From: Hydractinia symbiolongicarpus | Taxonomy: Eukaryota; Cnidaria; Hydrozoa; Anthoathecata; Hydractiniidae | Length of the DNA: 60,000 bases | Reading direction: 5' to 3' | Assembly (NCBI RefSeq): GCF_029227915.1 | Contig: NC_079888.1 | Location: forward strand, 6,259,001-6,319,000 | In this document: positions 1-12,500 of the stretch, piece by piece | Position numbering within the stretch: the first letter of the stretch is position 1 | How the letters are laid out: every line of letters starts with the position of its first letter | The notes under the pieces: generated by a model | The model's input: only the letters and a program-made list of their open reading frames with translations | Told to the model about the DNA's origin: nothing | Databases searched by the model: none | Program-made: the position numbers and the translations under genes

Positions 1-552
1 CAAAGAAAGTTAATTATCTGCTTTATGTAATAGCCTTTAAAGCAATATGTATTGTGTTTTATTCTACTTAAAAATCCTAGCACACAGTTTATTTATTTTT
101 TTAAATGAAAGTAGAAACCGTTCTTAAGTTAAATAAATGTATCTGCATATCGGAAACGACTCTAAAATACATTAAATTTAAACAAACGATTCAAATGGCA
201 AAAAAAATGAACAATTTTTTTTTATAATAGAATAGAAAATAATGAAAAATAGCAGAAATGTACTGTTTTGCAAGAAAGGCACTTAAAAAAACCTGTAGTG
301 TGTGCATTCTCGCAAAACAGATAATCTCTGGGCTTTCTCCTAAAGTTTCACTGTTGTTTGTGTCAGGTTGCAATTTTATTTTGTTGACGCGGAATAAAAA
401 ATTTTGTTCTTTTATTTGTACTTCATGTTATCAAAATAATTTTTACTGAGTATATAGTTGTTCCTTTTTCATAACCCACCCACAATATGTAGGTAGGAAA
501 GCAAAGAACAATGCTTCATATTTACATTTTTTTGTGCCTATATTTTTTATAG

Positions 553-3500
553 ATGCTAGTGATATTCTTAAAGGAAATCTTAAGTTAATTCTTGGATTGA
601 TATGGACTCTCATTTTAAAATATCAAATCAGTTTACCAATGATGGATGATGATGATGAACAAGCTAAAGACATCACACCAAAACAGGCCCTTATGGGATG
701 GGTGAAAAGTAAACTACCCCCAGAGGTATTTTTATTGATACAATATTTTGATGCAACTTATTGGTTTATCTTTTGTGGTATTTTTGCATTGCTTTTTCTT
801 CTTTATAAAAAATATGTTATTAATTGACAGGTTCGAATGAATAATTTCAATAAGGACTGGAATAATGGTGTGGCAATAGGGGCGCTTGTTGATGCTGTAG
901 CCCCAGGGTTGTACCCACAATGGGAAGATAATTCTCCTGCAGACGCAGTTGAAAATGCTCGCGAAGCGATGAAATTAGCTGAGGATTGGTTAGGAGTCCC
1001 ACAGGTTTGTTGCATCTTAGTTTTATGTAATGTTTCTAATTTTTTTTAGTTACATGTTAAAAACTTCAACAAAGATTGGAATGATGGTATCGCAGTGGCC
1101 AGTTTAGTTGAGTCAACAGCCCCAGGGTTGTTCCCAGAATGGGAAGACCTTTCTCCTGAAAATGCTTTGCAGAATGCTAAGGAAGCCATGAAGCTTGCTG
1201 AAGACTGGTTGGGGGTACCACAGGTTAGATGTCAATAACACACAAAATAGTTTTCTTTTAGGCAAATGTGTTTTAACAGCAATAACTGCACTATTTAGAC
1301 ACTATTACCGATAAATTACACATATTGCACATTTTTATCTATAATTTATAGCACTAATTTATTATTATATACGATTTTAGATATATATATGTGTAATAAT
1401 TAACTATTCATGCATGCACATTTTATGAACTATTATATGCACAAAAAACACATTTGCTTAACAGAAAATATGTTTTTTTTCTAAAAGGGATTTCAAATAA
1501 CTAAACACTTTACCTTGACAACTAAAGGTGACATCTGACAAAAAGAATATACAAACTCTATATTCAAACTGCTTTCATTTATAGACAGATATAGACTAGA
1601 CAGTTTTTACACAATAAATTTCAACATGACACAGTTGCTAGATTTAACCTAGCAGAACAGGAGACTTTATTTACTACAGATTTAAAGATCACAGTGTTAA
1701 CATATGATTGATAAAAATTTGCATTGTGTACTTAGGTAATAACACCAGAGGAAATCACAAATCCAAATGTTGATGAATTGTCTGTAATGACATATGTTTC
1801 ATACTTCCCTGAAGCTAAAGTTAAACCAGGTGCACCTCTCAAACCAAAGATGACTGATGCTTCTAAATGTAGTGCTTCTGGACCAGGGTTGCAAGAACAT
1901 GGGGTTGTGGTTAACAATCCAGCAGATTTTACTGTTTTTACATCAGGATCATCTCGAGGAAAATTGAATGTTCAAGTGTTTGGTCCTGGGCGTAAAGCTA
2001 TTGATTGCATGGTTCAAGATAATCATGACAACACATATTCATGCCAGTATATTGGTGTTAAACAAGGTAAGGTCTGATCATTTGACAAATATTTAGACTA
2101 GTATCAACTTTTAATGCTTGGTTAAAGTGCCATAAGCTTTTGGCTAAGTTAGTTAATATTGCATTTGGTGTCCATTATCTGATAGCTATCAGATAATGGA
2201 CACCAAATGCAATATATGTTTTTACTGTTGTATATATATGACATTTTTATGACTGTGACCTTAATCTGAATATGAATATGAATGGGAATATTAAAAGGAA
2301 TTGTGTATTTAAAGTTGTCAAAGAATTTTAGTAGTAAACATTCATACTCCCGGTTCTTATTTAAGAAACAATTGGCCAGTTTATGTTTACACTTTTTTAG
2401 GAACCTATGATGTGCATGTCAGAGTTGGAGGTCACCATATTCCTAAGTCACCATTTAGAGTAAATGTTGCATCTGATCTTGATAGTAGCAAAGTCATTGC
2501 TCGAGGGCCTGGCCTAGAGCCACAAGGATTAATAGTGGGCCGTCCTGCTGTATTTGAAGTTATTGCCACTGGAGCTGGTAGTGGTGACCTTGTTATAGAT
2601 GTGATTGATCCTAAGGGAAACAAGAAAACAGAATTAAAAATTGAAGAAAAACCTGGTAATGTATTTAATTGCATGTACATGCCACTCTTTGTTGGCAGAT
2701 ATGTCATAGTGATAAAGTATGGAGGAAAAGAAGTTGCAAAGAGCCCATATCATGTTAATGTAACACCAGCTGCTGACCGTGTCAAAATTTATGGACCTGG
2801 TTTAGAATCAGGATTAAAAACTGGTAAACCTGCCACATTTACGATTGATTGCTCAGAAGCAGGAGATGGTGGTTTAGATGTAACTGTTGAAGGGCCAGGA
2901 AAAAGTGATGTTAAGTGTGAACTCAAAGATAACGGAGATGGAACATTTACTTGCACTTACAAACCTACAAAAGCTGGGCAATATACAGTCACTGTTAAGT
3001 TTGATAATGGAATGGTACCAAAATGCCCTGTTAGAGTATCTGTTGGATCTACTGCTGATCCTTCTAAAATTAAGGCATGGGGACCTGGCCTAGAAAGAGG
3101 TGTTGCTGGAAGACCTGCAGAGTTCTATGTAAGCTGTAAAGGTGCACCAATGGACAATCTTACAGTTGGTGTTGAAGGGCCTGCTGAGGCAAAGGTTGAT
3201 ATTAAAGATGATGGTAATGGCACAGCCACTATAGTTTACTTTCCAACTAAACCTGGGAAATATATTATCCACATTATGTATGATGAAGTGGACATCAAGG
3301 ATTCACCATATACATCTGTTGTAAGTCCACGTGGTGATGTCAGCAAAGTGTACGCTGAAGGTCCTGGCTTGGAAGCTGGCAATATGGCTGGTTAGTTTAA
3401 TTTACCTCGTTATGTAGACGAAAGCCATATACAGTATATTTTTTCTTTTTCCTTGAATCTTTGAATTTCACTGACTTTCTTAATCAAATACTTTTTTAGG

Positions 3501-6500
3501 CAAACCAGCAGAATTCAAGGTGTTTACAAAGGGAACTGGAGTAAAAGGCAGTGTCCAGGTTTCATGTGTAGATGAAAGTGGTAATCCAGTGGAAGTTAAA
3601 GTGAAAGACAATGGTGATGACACATTTACTGTTGTTTACTATCCAAAGGCACCAGGAAAATACACCATTACCATTTGCTTTATGGATGAACCCATTTCTC
3701 AATCACCGGTTAGCCTGACAATTATACCATTCAGTGATGCTAGCAAAGTTAGAGCAACAGGTCCTGGATTACAGGGTAAGTTCCAATAATTTTTTTGAAT
3801 GGCTGTGCTTCTGTGACGAAGTCCCTCTGATTCGCCATAAATTTGTGGACCAACATGTTTGTATATGCTTTAGTAAAAATATTTTGGAAATGTGTGATTT
3901 TAGGAGGAAAATGTGACAAGCCAGCGAAATTCAAGATTGATGCCAGCAAGGCAGGAGAAGGTGGAATTGGACTCACGATTGAAGGTCCGACAGAAGCTCA
4001 AATTAAATGTGACGATAAGGGAGATGGTACCTGTGATGTGGAATACCTACCTGTTGAAGATGGTGATTACAAAATTAATGTTCTCTTTGCTGATGAACAC
4101 ATTCCTGGAAGTCCCTTCACAGCTGTTATATCTGGAGATTTTGATGCTTCTAAGGTATGCATATAACCTGATCTATGAACTTAATCTACCAATACCAAAT
4201 ATTCATATCATGTCAAAGACACATGGCCACATCTTATTTGTTTTCATTCTCCTTTTTAGGTAAAAGCAGATGGACCTGGCTTGAAACCTGGTAATAAGGC
4301 TGGACGACCATGTGATATTGCTATTGACACACGCAAAGCTGGAAAAGCCAAGCTGAATGTTGAGGTTGTTGATGAGGTTGGAAATCCTGTCAAAGTTGAT
4401 TTGGTGGAAGAAGAACCTGGTTTGTTTGCATCAAGTTACTATCCAGAGAAAGAAGGTAATGCACTTTCATAGTTGATTTTTAATACCTAAGATTATTTTT
4501 GTCTTGCTTTATCCACCAAATGTATTTGAATTTCACTTTATAGGACCACATACTGTTAATGTTACTTATGGTGGAAAGCATGTACCAAAGAGTCCATTTA
4601 AAGTTAAAGTAAACCCTTCGTTTGATGCATCGAAAGTTAAGGTATATGGTCCAGGTATTGAACCAGAAGGTGTGAAAGCTACACAACCAACTTATTTCGA
4701 AATAGATGCTTCTGATGCTGGAGAAGGAAACGTTGACATCAACATTGAGCCGACCGGACGAAATATGCCTAAGGTCAAAGATATTGATGTTAAAGAAGGC
4801 AAAAAACCAAACTCGTACATTGTTACATACATACCACCTAAAGATGGCGAATATGTCATCACTGTCACTTTTGCAGCTGTTGGAGTTCCAAAAAGTCCGT
4901 TCAAAATTAAAGTTTCACCTGGTATTGATGCTTCTAAATGTAAAGTCCATGGACCAGGTTTGTTTTCCCTTTGGGATTTTCACATGATTGTAGCAATTAG
5001 AATTTATCTGAAACATTTTAAATCTTTTTTCACTATAATAGCATGGAGTCTATATTTTTTTAGGCATTGAAGAACCTATCGTTGGTCAAGAAAATGTGTT
5101 TGACGTTGAAACTCCAAATGATGGTTTAGACGCTCCTTTAACTTGCACGATTGAATCACCATCAGGCCGAAAGGTCAAAGCCGATGTCACTGATGCAGGA
5201 AATAATAAATACAATGTTGCCTGGACACCAAAGGAAACTGGTCGCCACAAGCTTACTATCAAATATGGTGACCAAGAAGTTCCAAAGAGTCCATTCTACG
5301 TTGATGTTGTTGGTAAACCAGATCCATCAAAAGTTAAAGCCTACGGTCCAGGCCTTGAGAATGCTTACGTTGGCAAACCTGCTGAATTTACTATTGAAAC
5401 TAAACTTGCTGGTCCAGGAAATCTTGGTTTAACAATCGAAGGGCCTGAAGAAGCTAAGATAGATTGTAAAGACAATGGAGATGGAACTTGTTCAGTGTCG
5501 TACTTACCAACCAAAGAAGGTATAATTTTTCCATTATTTAAACAGTGGGTTAAGCCAAATCAACTAGTATATGTGATATGCACAAATTTATAATACCAGT
5601 GATTTCAATCAAATTGTTTTGTTTTATTCAGGTGATTATGAAGTCAACATTTTGTTTGATGACACACATATTCCTGACAGTCCATTCAAGGTTGGTGCTA
5701 CAGAACCTGTTGATGCAAGTAAAGTAAAATGCAAAGGGCCAGGTGTTAGCAGATCAGTACCTGCCAGCTTACCTGCTGATTTTACAGTTGATGCCTCAAA
5801 AGCTGGAAAAGCACCTCTGGAAGTTGATGTTGAAGGACCAGGTGGCGAAAAATTCCCTTGTGATATCAAAGATAATGGCAATGGTACATTTGATTGTTCA
5901 TATGTTCCAGAAAAGAAAGGTAATTTATTTTTGTTTGTAATGCTTCTATTTTTATTAACTTTGTCACAAATAGTTGTACCTTTTTTATACCTTTTTTATA
6001 CAATTCTTTGGTATTTTAGGACGTTACAACGTAACACCAAAATATGGAGGCACGCCTGTCCCAGGTGCTCCCTTTAAAGTTTCAGGAGATCCAACTGGTG
6101 ATGCTTCAAAAGTCAAGTGCTCTGGCCCTGGATTAGAAAGACCACATTTGGGACATGCTGCACCATTTGAAGTCGATGCTTCAAAAGCAGGCAAAGGTAA
6201 TCCCGTTGTTAATGCCAAAGGACCTAAAGGAGAAAAAGTTCCTGTTAAGATGGTTGAGGAAGAAGAGGGTATCTATGCCTGCGAGTATGTACCAGAAGAA
6301 TTGGGTCCACACGAGCTGGAAGTGTTATTCGGAGGAGAACCAGTCCGCGGATCACCATTCAAAGCTAAAGCTACACCTGCTCCAGAACTTGATAAAGTTA
6401 GAACACCAGTGCTAGAAGAGGTTCTTGAAGCAGGACCTTGTGTTGAACAACAGTTTGAAGCTCCCGTAGATTGTTCAGAAGTGCCAGATAACAGGGGTGC

Positions 6501-9500
6501 TAAACTATCTGGAAAGATCACTACGCCATCAGGAAAGAAAGAGAAGGTATGTAGAATTACACTAGGTTGTTTTGGATTTGCAAGCTTGATCATGTATATA
6601 ATTTAATTTATCCTGTAATAGGTTGACGTAAAAGATAATCATGATGGTACGTTTGCTTTGAATTACGTACCAAAAGAAGTTGGGAAATACATTCTTGACG
6701 TTGGTTATGATGGTATTCCGATTCCTGGAAGTCCATTTGAATTTGAAGTTACTGAAGGTGGACCAGACAAAGTTAAAGTTTATGGAAAAGGTTTGTTTTC
6801 TTTTACATTGTTTTTCTGTATTCTGTCATTGCCATTGTTATGAATTTAATTTTTATGTCAGTTATTGTTGACTTTCTTGATTTAGGTATCAAGAAAGGTG
6901 TCGTGGCTGTTCCATCACGATTTACGGTGGATACAAAGAACGCTGGTCCTGGTGATCTTTCTGTTGCTGTAGAAGGACCAAGCAAAGTTGATATTGAATG
7001 TGTTGACAACGGAGATGGTACTTGTGAAGTCACCTATGTGCCAGTTGAAGCAGGTAAATTTGGCTTTGCATTGCACTGAAATTACTGAATACTATAATTA
7101 TCTGATGATATTTACAAAACCTTGCCTGTTATTTAGGAGAGTATGATGTTATTGTTAAATTCGACAACCAGCAAGTCCCTGGGAGTCCATTCAAACCACG
7201 TGTTGTTCAAGATGAGCCTGCAATTGAAGTTGGCAGTCCGTCAGATCTCTGTATGTCGCCAGAAGGTGTTAGTCCTGACGACATTCCGTCACTTAAAGGT
7301 GTTTTAGAAGCTCCCTCTGGCAAAGAAAAACCAGTCGATGTCAGCGAGGGACCCAACGACTCCATTATCGCTTCATTTGTTCCTGAAGAACCTGGAAAAA
7401 ATCTCTTACACGTCAAAAAGCGAAACAAACCAATCAAGGGCTCACCTATACCAGTCATGGTTCGTGAAAAGCCAGTAATTGGGGAAGAGAGCAGCATTCC
7501 TCTAGAATGTGCTGATTGTGAGATTCCAAAGGATCTACCTTTAATGAAAGGCGTGCTGACTCGTCCGAATGGAAAGGAGGAACCGTGTAAAGTAGAAGAA
7601 GGTCCTGACAATACTATCGCCGTTTCGTTTGTACCAGAAGAGCCTGGCAAACACTTGATAAAAGTTTTCAAGGACAACAAACAAATCGATGACAGTCCAT
7701 TTGTTGTCAATGTTGAAGGAACACCTGATCAATATCCGAAAGTAGGGAAACCATGCGATAAAGACTTTTACCAACCAGAACCTTGTCGACGATCAGACAT
7801 AAGTAAAATGAAGGGAACTCTTAGACGACCAACAGGTAAAGAAGAACCTGTAGATGTAAAACTAGGACCAGACGGTACTATTGCTGTTTCTTTCGTCCCA
7901 ACGGAAGCCGGCGAGCATCTAATTAGTGTAAAGAAAGATGGTCGACACGTTCCAAATAGTCCGTTCTCCATTATGGTCATCGATGAACCTTCAGTCCCAA
8001 CTGTTGGATCAGACTGTGCTGCCAACTTCGACATTCCTGAATTAGACTTACCAAAAGATTTAAAGAACTTAACAGGTACTCTTACAAGACCAACTGGCAA
8101 GGAAGAGCCATTAGAATTAGGTGTCGGACCTGACAATTCTTTAGCTATAAACTTTGTGCCCAAAGAGCCCGGAAAGCACCTTATCGGAATCAAAAAAAGA
8201 GGAAAGCACGTCAAGGATAGTCCGTTCGAAATTATGGTTGATGAAGCTAAACCGCAAGGACCATGTGTAGGTGAAGAATGTGCTGCAAATTTCACTAGTC
8301 CTGACTTAGATTTGCCACGGGATTTAAAGAACTTGACAGGAGAGCTAGAACGACCAACTGGAAAGAAAGAACCACTACCTCTCGAATGCGCTCCTGATAA
8401 TTCGCTTGCTGTCAATTTTGTCCCAACTGAGCCTGGAGAACATAAAGTACATGTAGCCAAGAGAGGAAAACCAATCAAAGACAGTCCTTTCTCAATTATG
8501 GTCGACGACGCTGCTCCAAGCGGTCCTGAAGTTGGCCGTGAGTGTGGTGTTAATTTAGATATTCCAGAATTAGATTTACCGCGTGACCTGAAAAGCTTGG
8601 ATGCTCACCTGACTAGACCTACAGGCAAGAAAGAGCCATTAGAGTGTGAAGTTGGTCCCGATGATACCTTGGCTGTTGCCTTTACACCAACCGAACCAGG
8701 AAAACATCTCATTGACGTGAAGAAACGAGGACGTCCGGTAAAAGGAAGTCCCTTTGAAGTTGATGTTGCACCAGCCGGTTCAGGCAAACATCGTCAACCA
8801 ATTGATGAGGGTATTGTGCCACAGAGTGTTGGTGATGTGGAATCCTGTCCTGATTTTCCTGACTTTTTACCTGAAGATCAAGCTGATAAAGAGAAGCCAG
8901 CCACTATTGGATCACCATGTGACATGAATTTAGATCTCCCAGATGTAGACCTTCCTAACGATTTAGATAAATTGAAAGCAGAGTTAACTCGTCCCAGCGG
9001 TGAGAAAGAACCTGTTAAATGCAGCATGGCTCCAGATGGCTCTCTGGCAATTGGTTTTACACCAAAAGAAGTTGGAAAACATTTGGTTGATGTAAGGAAA
9101 AATCGAAGACCAGTTAAAGGAAGCCCGTTTGAGATTATGGTCGAGGATGCTAAGCCTGAACGTCCATGTGTGGGCGATAAATGTGCGGCAAATTTCACTA
9201 GTCCTGACTTAGATTTGCCACGAGACTTAAAGAACTTGACAGGAGAGCTAGAACGGCCAACTGGAAAGAAAGAGCCACTACCTCTCGAATGCGGTCCTGA
9301 TGGTTCTCTTGCTGTAAACTTTATCCCAACTGAACCTGGAGAGCATAAGGTGCATGTAGCTAAAAAAGGAAAACCAGTCAAAGGCAGTCCTTTCACTATT
9401 ATGGTTGATGAAGCTAAACCTGAACGTCCATGTGTTGGTGATAAATGTGCTGCAAATTTCACTAGTCCTGACTTAGATTTACCACGAGACTTAAAGAACT

Positions 9501-12500
9501 TGACAGGAGAGCTAGAACGGCCAACTGGAAAGAAAGAGCCACTACCTCTCGAATGCGGTCCTGATGGTTCGCTTGCTGTAAACTTTATCCCAACTGAACC
9601 TGGAGAGCATAAGGTGCATGTAGCTAAAAGAGGAAAACCAGTCAAAGGCAGTCCTTTCACCATTATGGTTGGTGATGCTAAACCTGAACGTCCATGTGTT
9701 GGCGATAAATGTGCCGCAAATTTCACTAGTCCTGACTTAGATTTGCCACGAGACTTAAAGAACTTGACAGGAGAGCTAGAACGGCCAACTGGAAAGAAAG
9801 AGCCACTACCTCTCGAATGCGGTCCTGATGGTTCTCTTGCTGTAAACTTTGTTCCAACTGAACCTGGAGAGCATAAGGTGCATGTAGCTAAAAGAGGAAA
9901 ACCAGTCAAAGGCAGTCCTTTCACCATTATGGTTGGTGATGCTAAACCTGAACGTCCATGTGTTGGCGATAAATGTGCCGCAAATTTCACTAGTCCTGAC
10001 TTAGATTTGCCACGAGACTTAAAGAACTTGACAGGGGAGCTTGAACGACCAACTGGAAAGAAAGAGCCACTGCCTCTTGAATGTGGTCCTGATGGTTCTC
10101 TTGCTGTAAACTTTGTTCCAACTGAACCTGGAGAGCATAAGGTGCATGTAGCTAAAAGAGGAAAACCAGTCAAAGGCAGTCCTTTCACTATTATGGTTGA
10201 TGATGCTAAACCTGAACGTCCATGTGTTGGTGATAAATGTTCTGCAAATTTCACTAGTCCTGACTTAGATTTGCCACGAGACCTAAAGAACTTGACAGGA
10301 GAGCTAGAACGGCCAACTGGAAAGAAAGAGCCACTACCTCTCGAATGCGCTCCTGATAATTCGCTTGCTGTAAATTTTGTCCCAACTGAGCCTGGAGAAC
10401 ATAAAGTACATGTAGCCAAGAGAGGAAAACCAATCAAAGACAGTCCTTTCTCAATTATGGTCGACGACGCTGCTCCAAGCGGTCCTGAAGTTGGCCGTGA
10501 GTGTGGTGTTAATTTAGATATTCCAGAATTAGATTTACCGCGTGACCTGAAAAGCTTGGATGCTCAGCTGACTAGACCTACAGGCAAGAAAGAGCCATTA
10601 GAGTGTGAAGTTGGTCCCGATGATACCTTGGCTGTTGCCTTTACACCAACCGAACCAGGAAAACATCTCATTGACGTGAAGAAACGAGGACGTCCGGTAA
10701 AAGGAAGTCCCTTTGAAGTTGATGTTGCACCAGCCGGTTCAGGCAAACATCGTCAACCAATTGATGAGGGTATTGTGCCACAGAGTGTTGGTGATGTGGA
10801 ATCCTGTCCTGATTTTCCTGACTTTTTACCTGAAGATCAAGCTGATAAAGAAAAGCCAGCCACTGTTGGATCACCGTGTGACGTGAATTTAGATCTGGAG
10901 GGAGTTGAACTTCCTGATGATTTAGATAAGTTGAAAGCTGAGTTAACCCGCCCTAGCGGTGAAAAAGAACCTATTAAATGCAGCATGGCTCCAGATGGCT
11001 CGCTGGCAATTGGTTTTACTCCAAAAGAAGTTGGAAAACATTTGGTTGATGTAAGGAAGAATCGAAGACCAGTTAAAGGTAGCCCGTTTGAAATCATGGT
11101 TGAAGAGGCTACATCTCCTGACTCTAAACCTACTGTCGGCAACAAATGCGATGTAGACTTCGACATTCCTGATATTGATTTACCTGCAGATCTGAAACAC
11201 TTAAATGCAGAGCTTACTCGTCCTACAGGCAAGAAAGAAGCTATTCCTTGCACATGTAGTCCTGAAAATACACTTGGACTTGAATTTACCCCTACTGAGC
11301 CTGGCAAACATGTCATTGATGTTACGAAGAGGGGGCGCCCTGTGAAAGGTAGTCCGTTTGAAGTAATGGTGGAAGAAGAAGAACCCGTCAGCAAGGTTCC
11401 AACTGTTGGTACTGAATGCGATGTCAACCTAGAAATTCCAGGGTTGAATCTACCACGCGATTTTAAATATTTGGAAGGTTCGTTGAAAAGACCTGGAAAA
11501 CGATCCGAGGAGCCATTAGAATTAACTTTAAATCCAAACAACACGATTGGCGTGACGTTTGTACCTGAAAAACCAGGTCGCCATGAAATTTCCATAAAGA
11601 AAAACGGAAAGCACGTGTCTGGCTCACCCTTCGAAGTCATGGTAGAAGATGCACCTTCAGCTGTACAAGAACCGCAAGTGGGTAGCCCCGTCGATGTTTG
11701 CGTTGACATGACTATTGATCCTGATGAGCTGCGTTTCATCAAAGCAACTCTTGAAAGACCAGATGGTACCGAGGAGCCAATCGATTTAAAATTAAACCAC
11801 AAAAACCAACCTATAGTCACATTCACACCAAAACAACCTGGTTTGCACAAAGTTAATCTGAAACGTCGTGGAAAACACCTACCAGGTAGTCCAATTGAAG
11901 TTATGGTCTCTCCTGGTAAAAAGAAGCCAACCTGCGATGTTGGATTTGAGATACCTGGCATAAAATTGCCTGAAGATTTAAAATATATGAAGGGTTCAGT
12001 AGTCTCACCCTCCGGCAAAGAAGAACCTGTTGATTTACAAGCAGGACCAAATAACACCATCTTAGTCTCATTCTTACCGAAAGAAGTTGGACGTCATCTT
12101 ATACACATCAAGAAGAACGGTCGTCCTGTTGGCGATAGTCCATACGAGGTGATGGTCAAACCAGAAGATTTGGCTCCTGGAAAACCAGATGCATCCAAGG
12201 TCAAATGCACCGGAAAAGGTGAAATGCTTGCTTAAATATTAAAACCTTGTTCTACACTACCCATTTCGAATTGTTTCCTTTTATCGATAGCTCTTTGTTT
12301 TTAGGCCTTCGAGGTGGTCGTCCTAACGAAAAAGCAGAATTCACTGTAGATACTCGCGATGCAGGATACGGAGGACTTGGCTTGTCTGTTGAAGGACCAT
12401 CCAAAGTCGAAATCAACTGTATTGATAATGAAGATGGTACTTGTTCTGTAGACTACACGCCAACAGAACCTGGACAGTACTTAATCAACGTTACATATGC

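Noticed and set aside
1-552. First CH1 exon of filamin
   Set aside because: No frame here matches the N-terminal CH1 half. The sequence looks like intron, so the gene is taken as 5'-incomplete.
8878-10437. 519-residue open frame on the minus strand
   Set aside because: It lies exactly opposite the repetitive filamin coding exon and repeats with the same 264-bp period. It is a shadow of the sense frame with no independent features.
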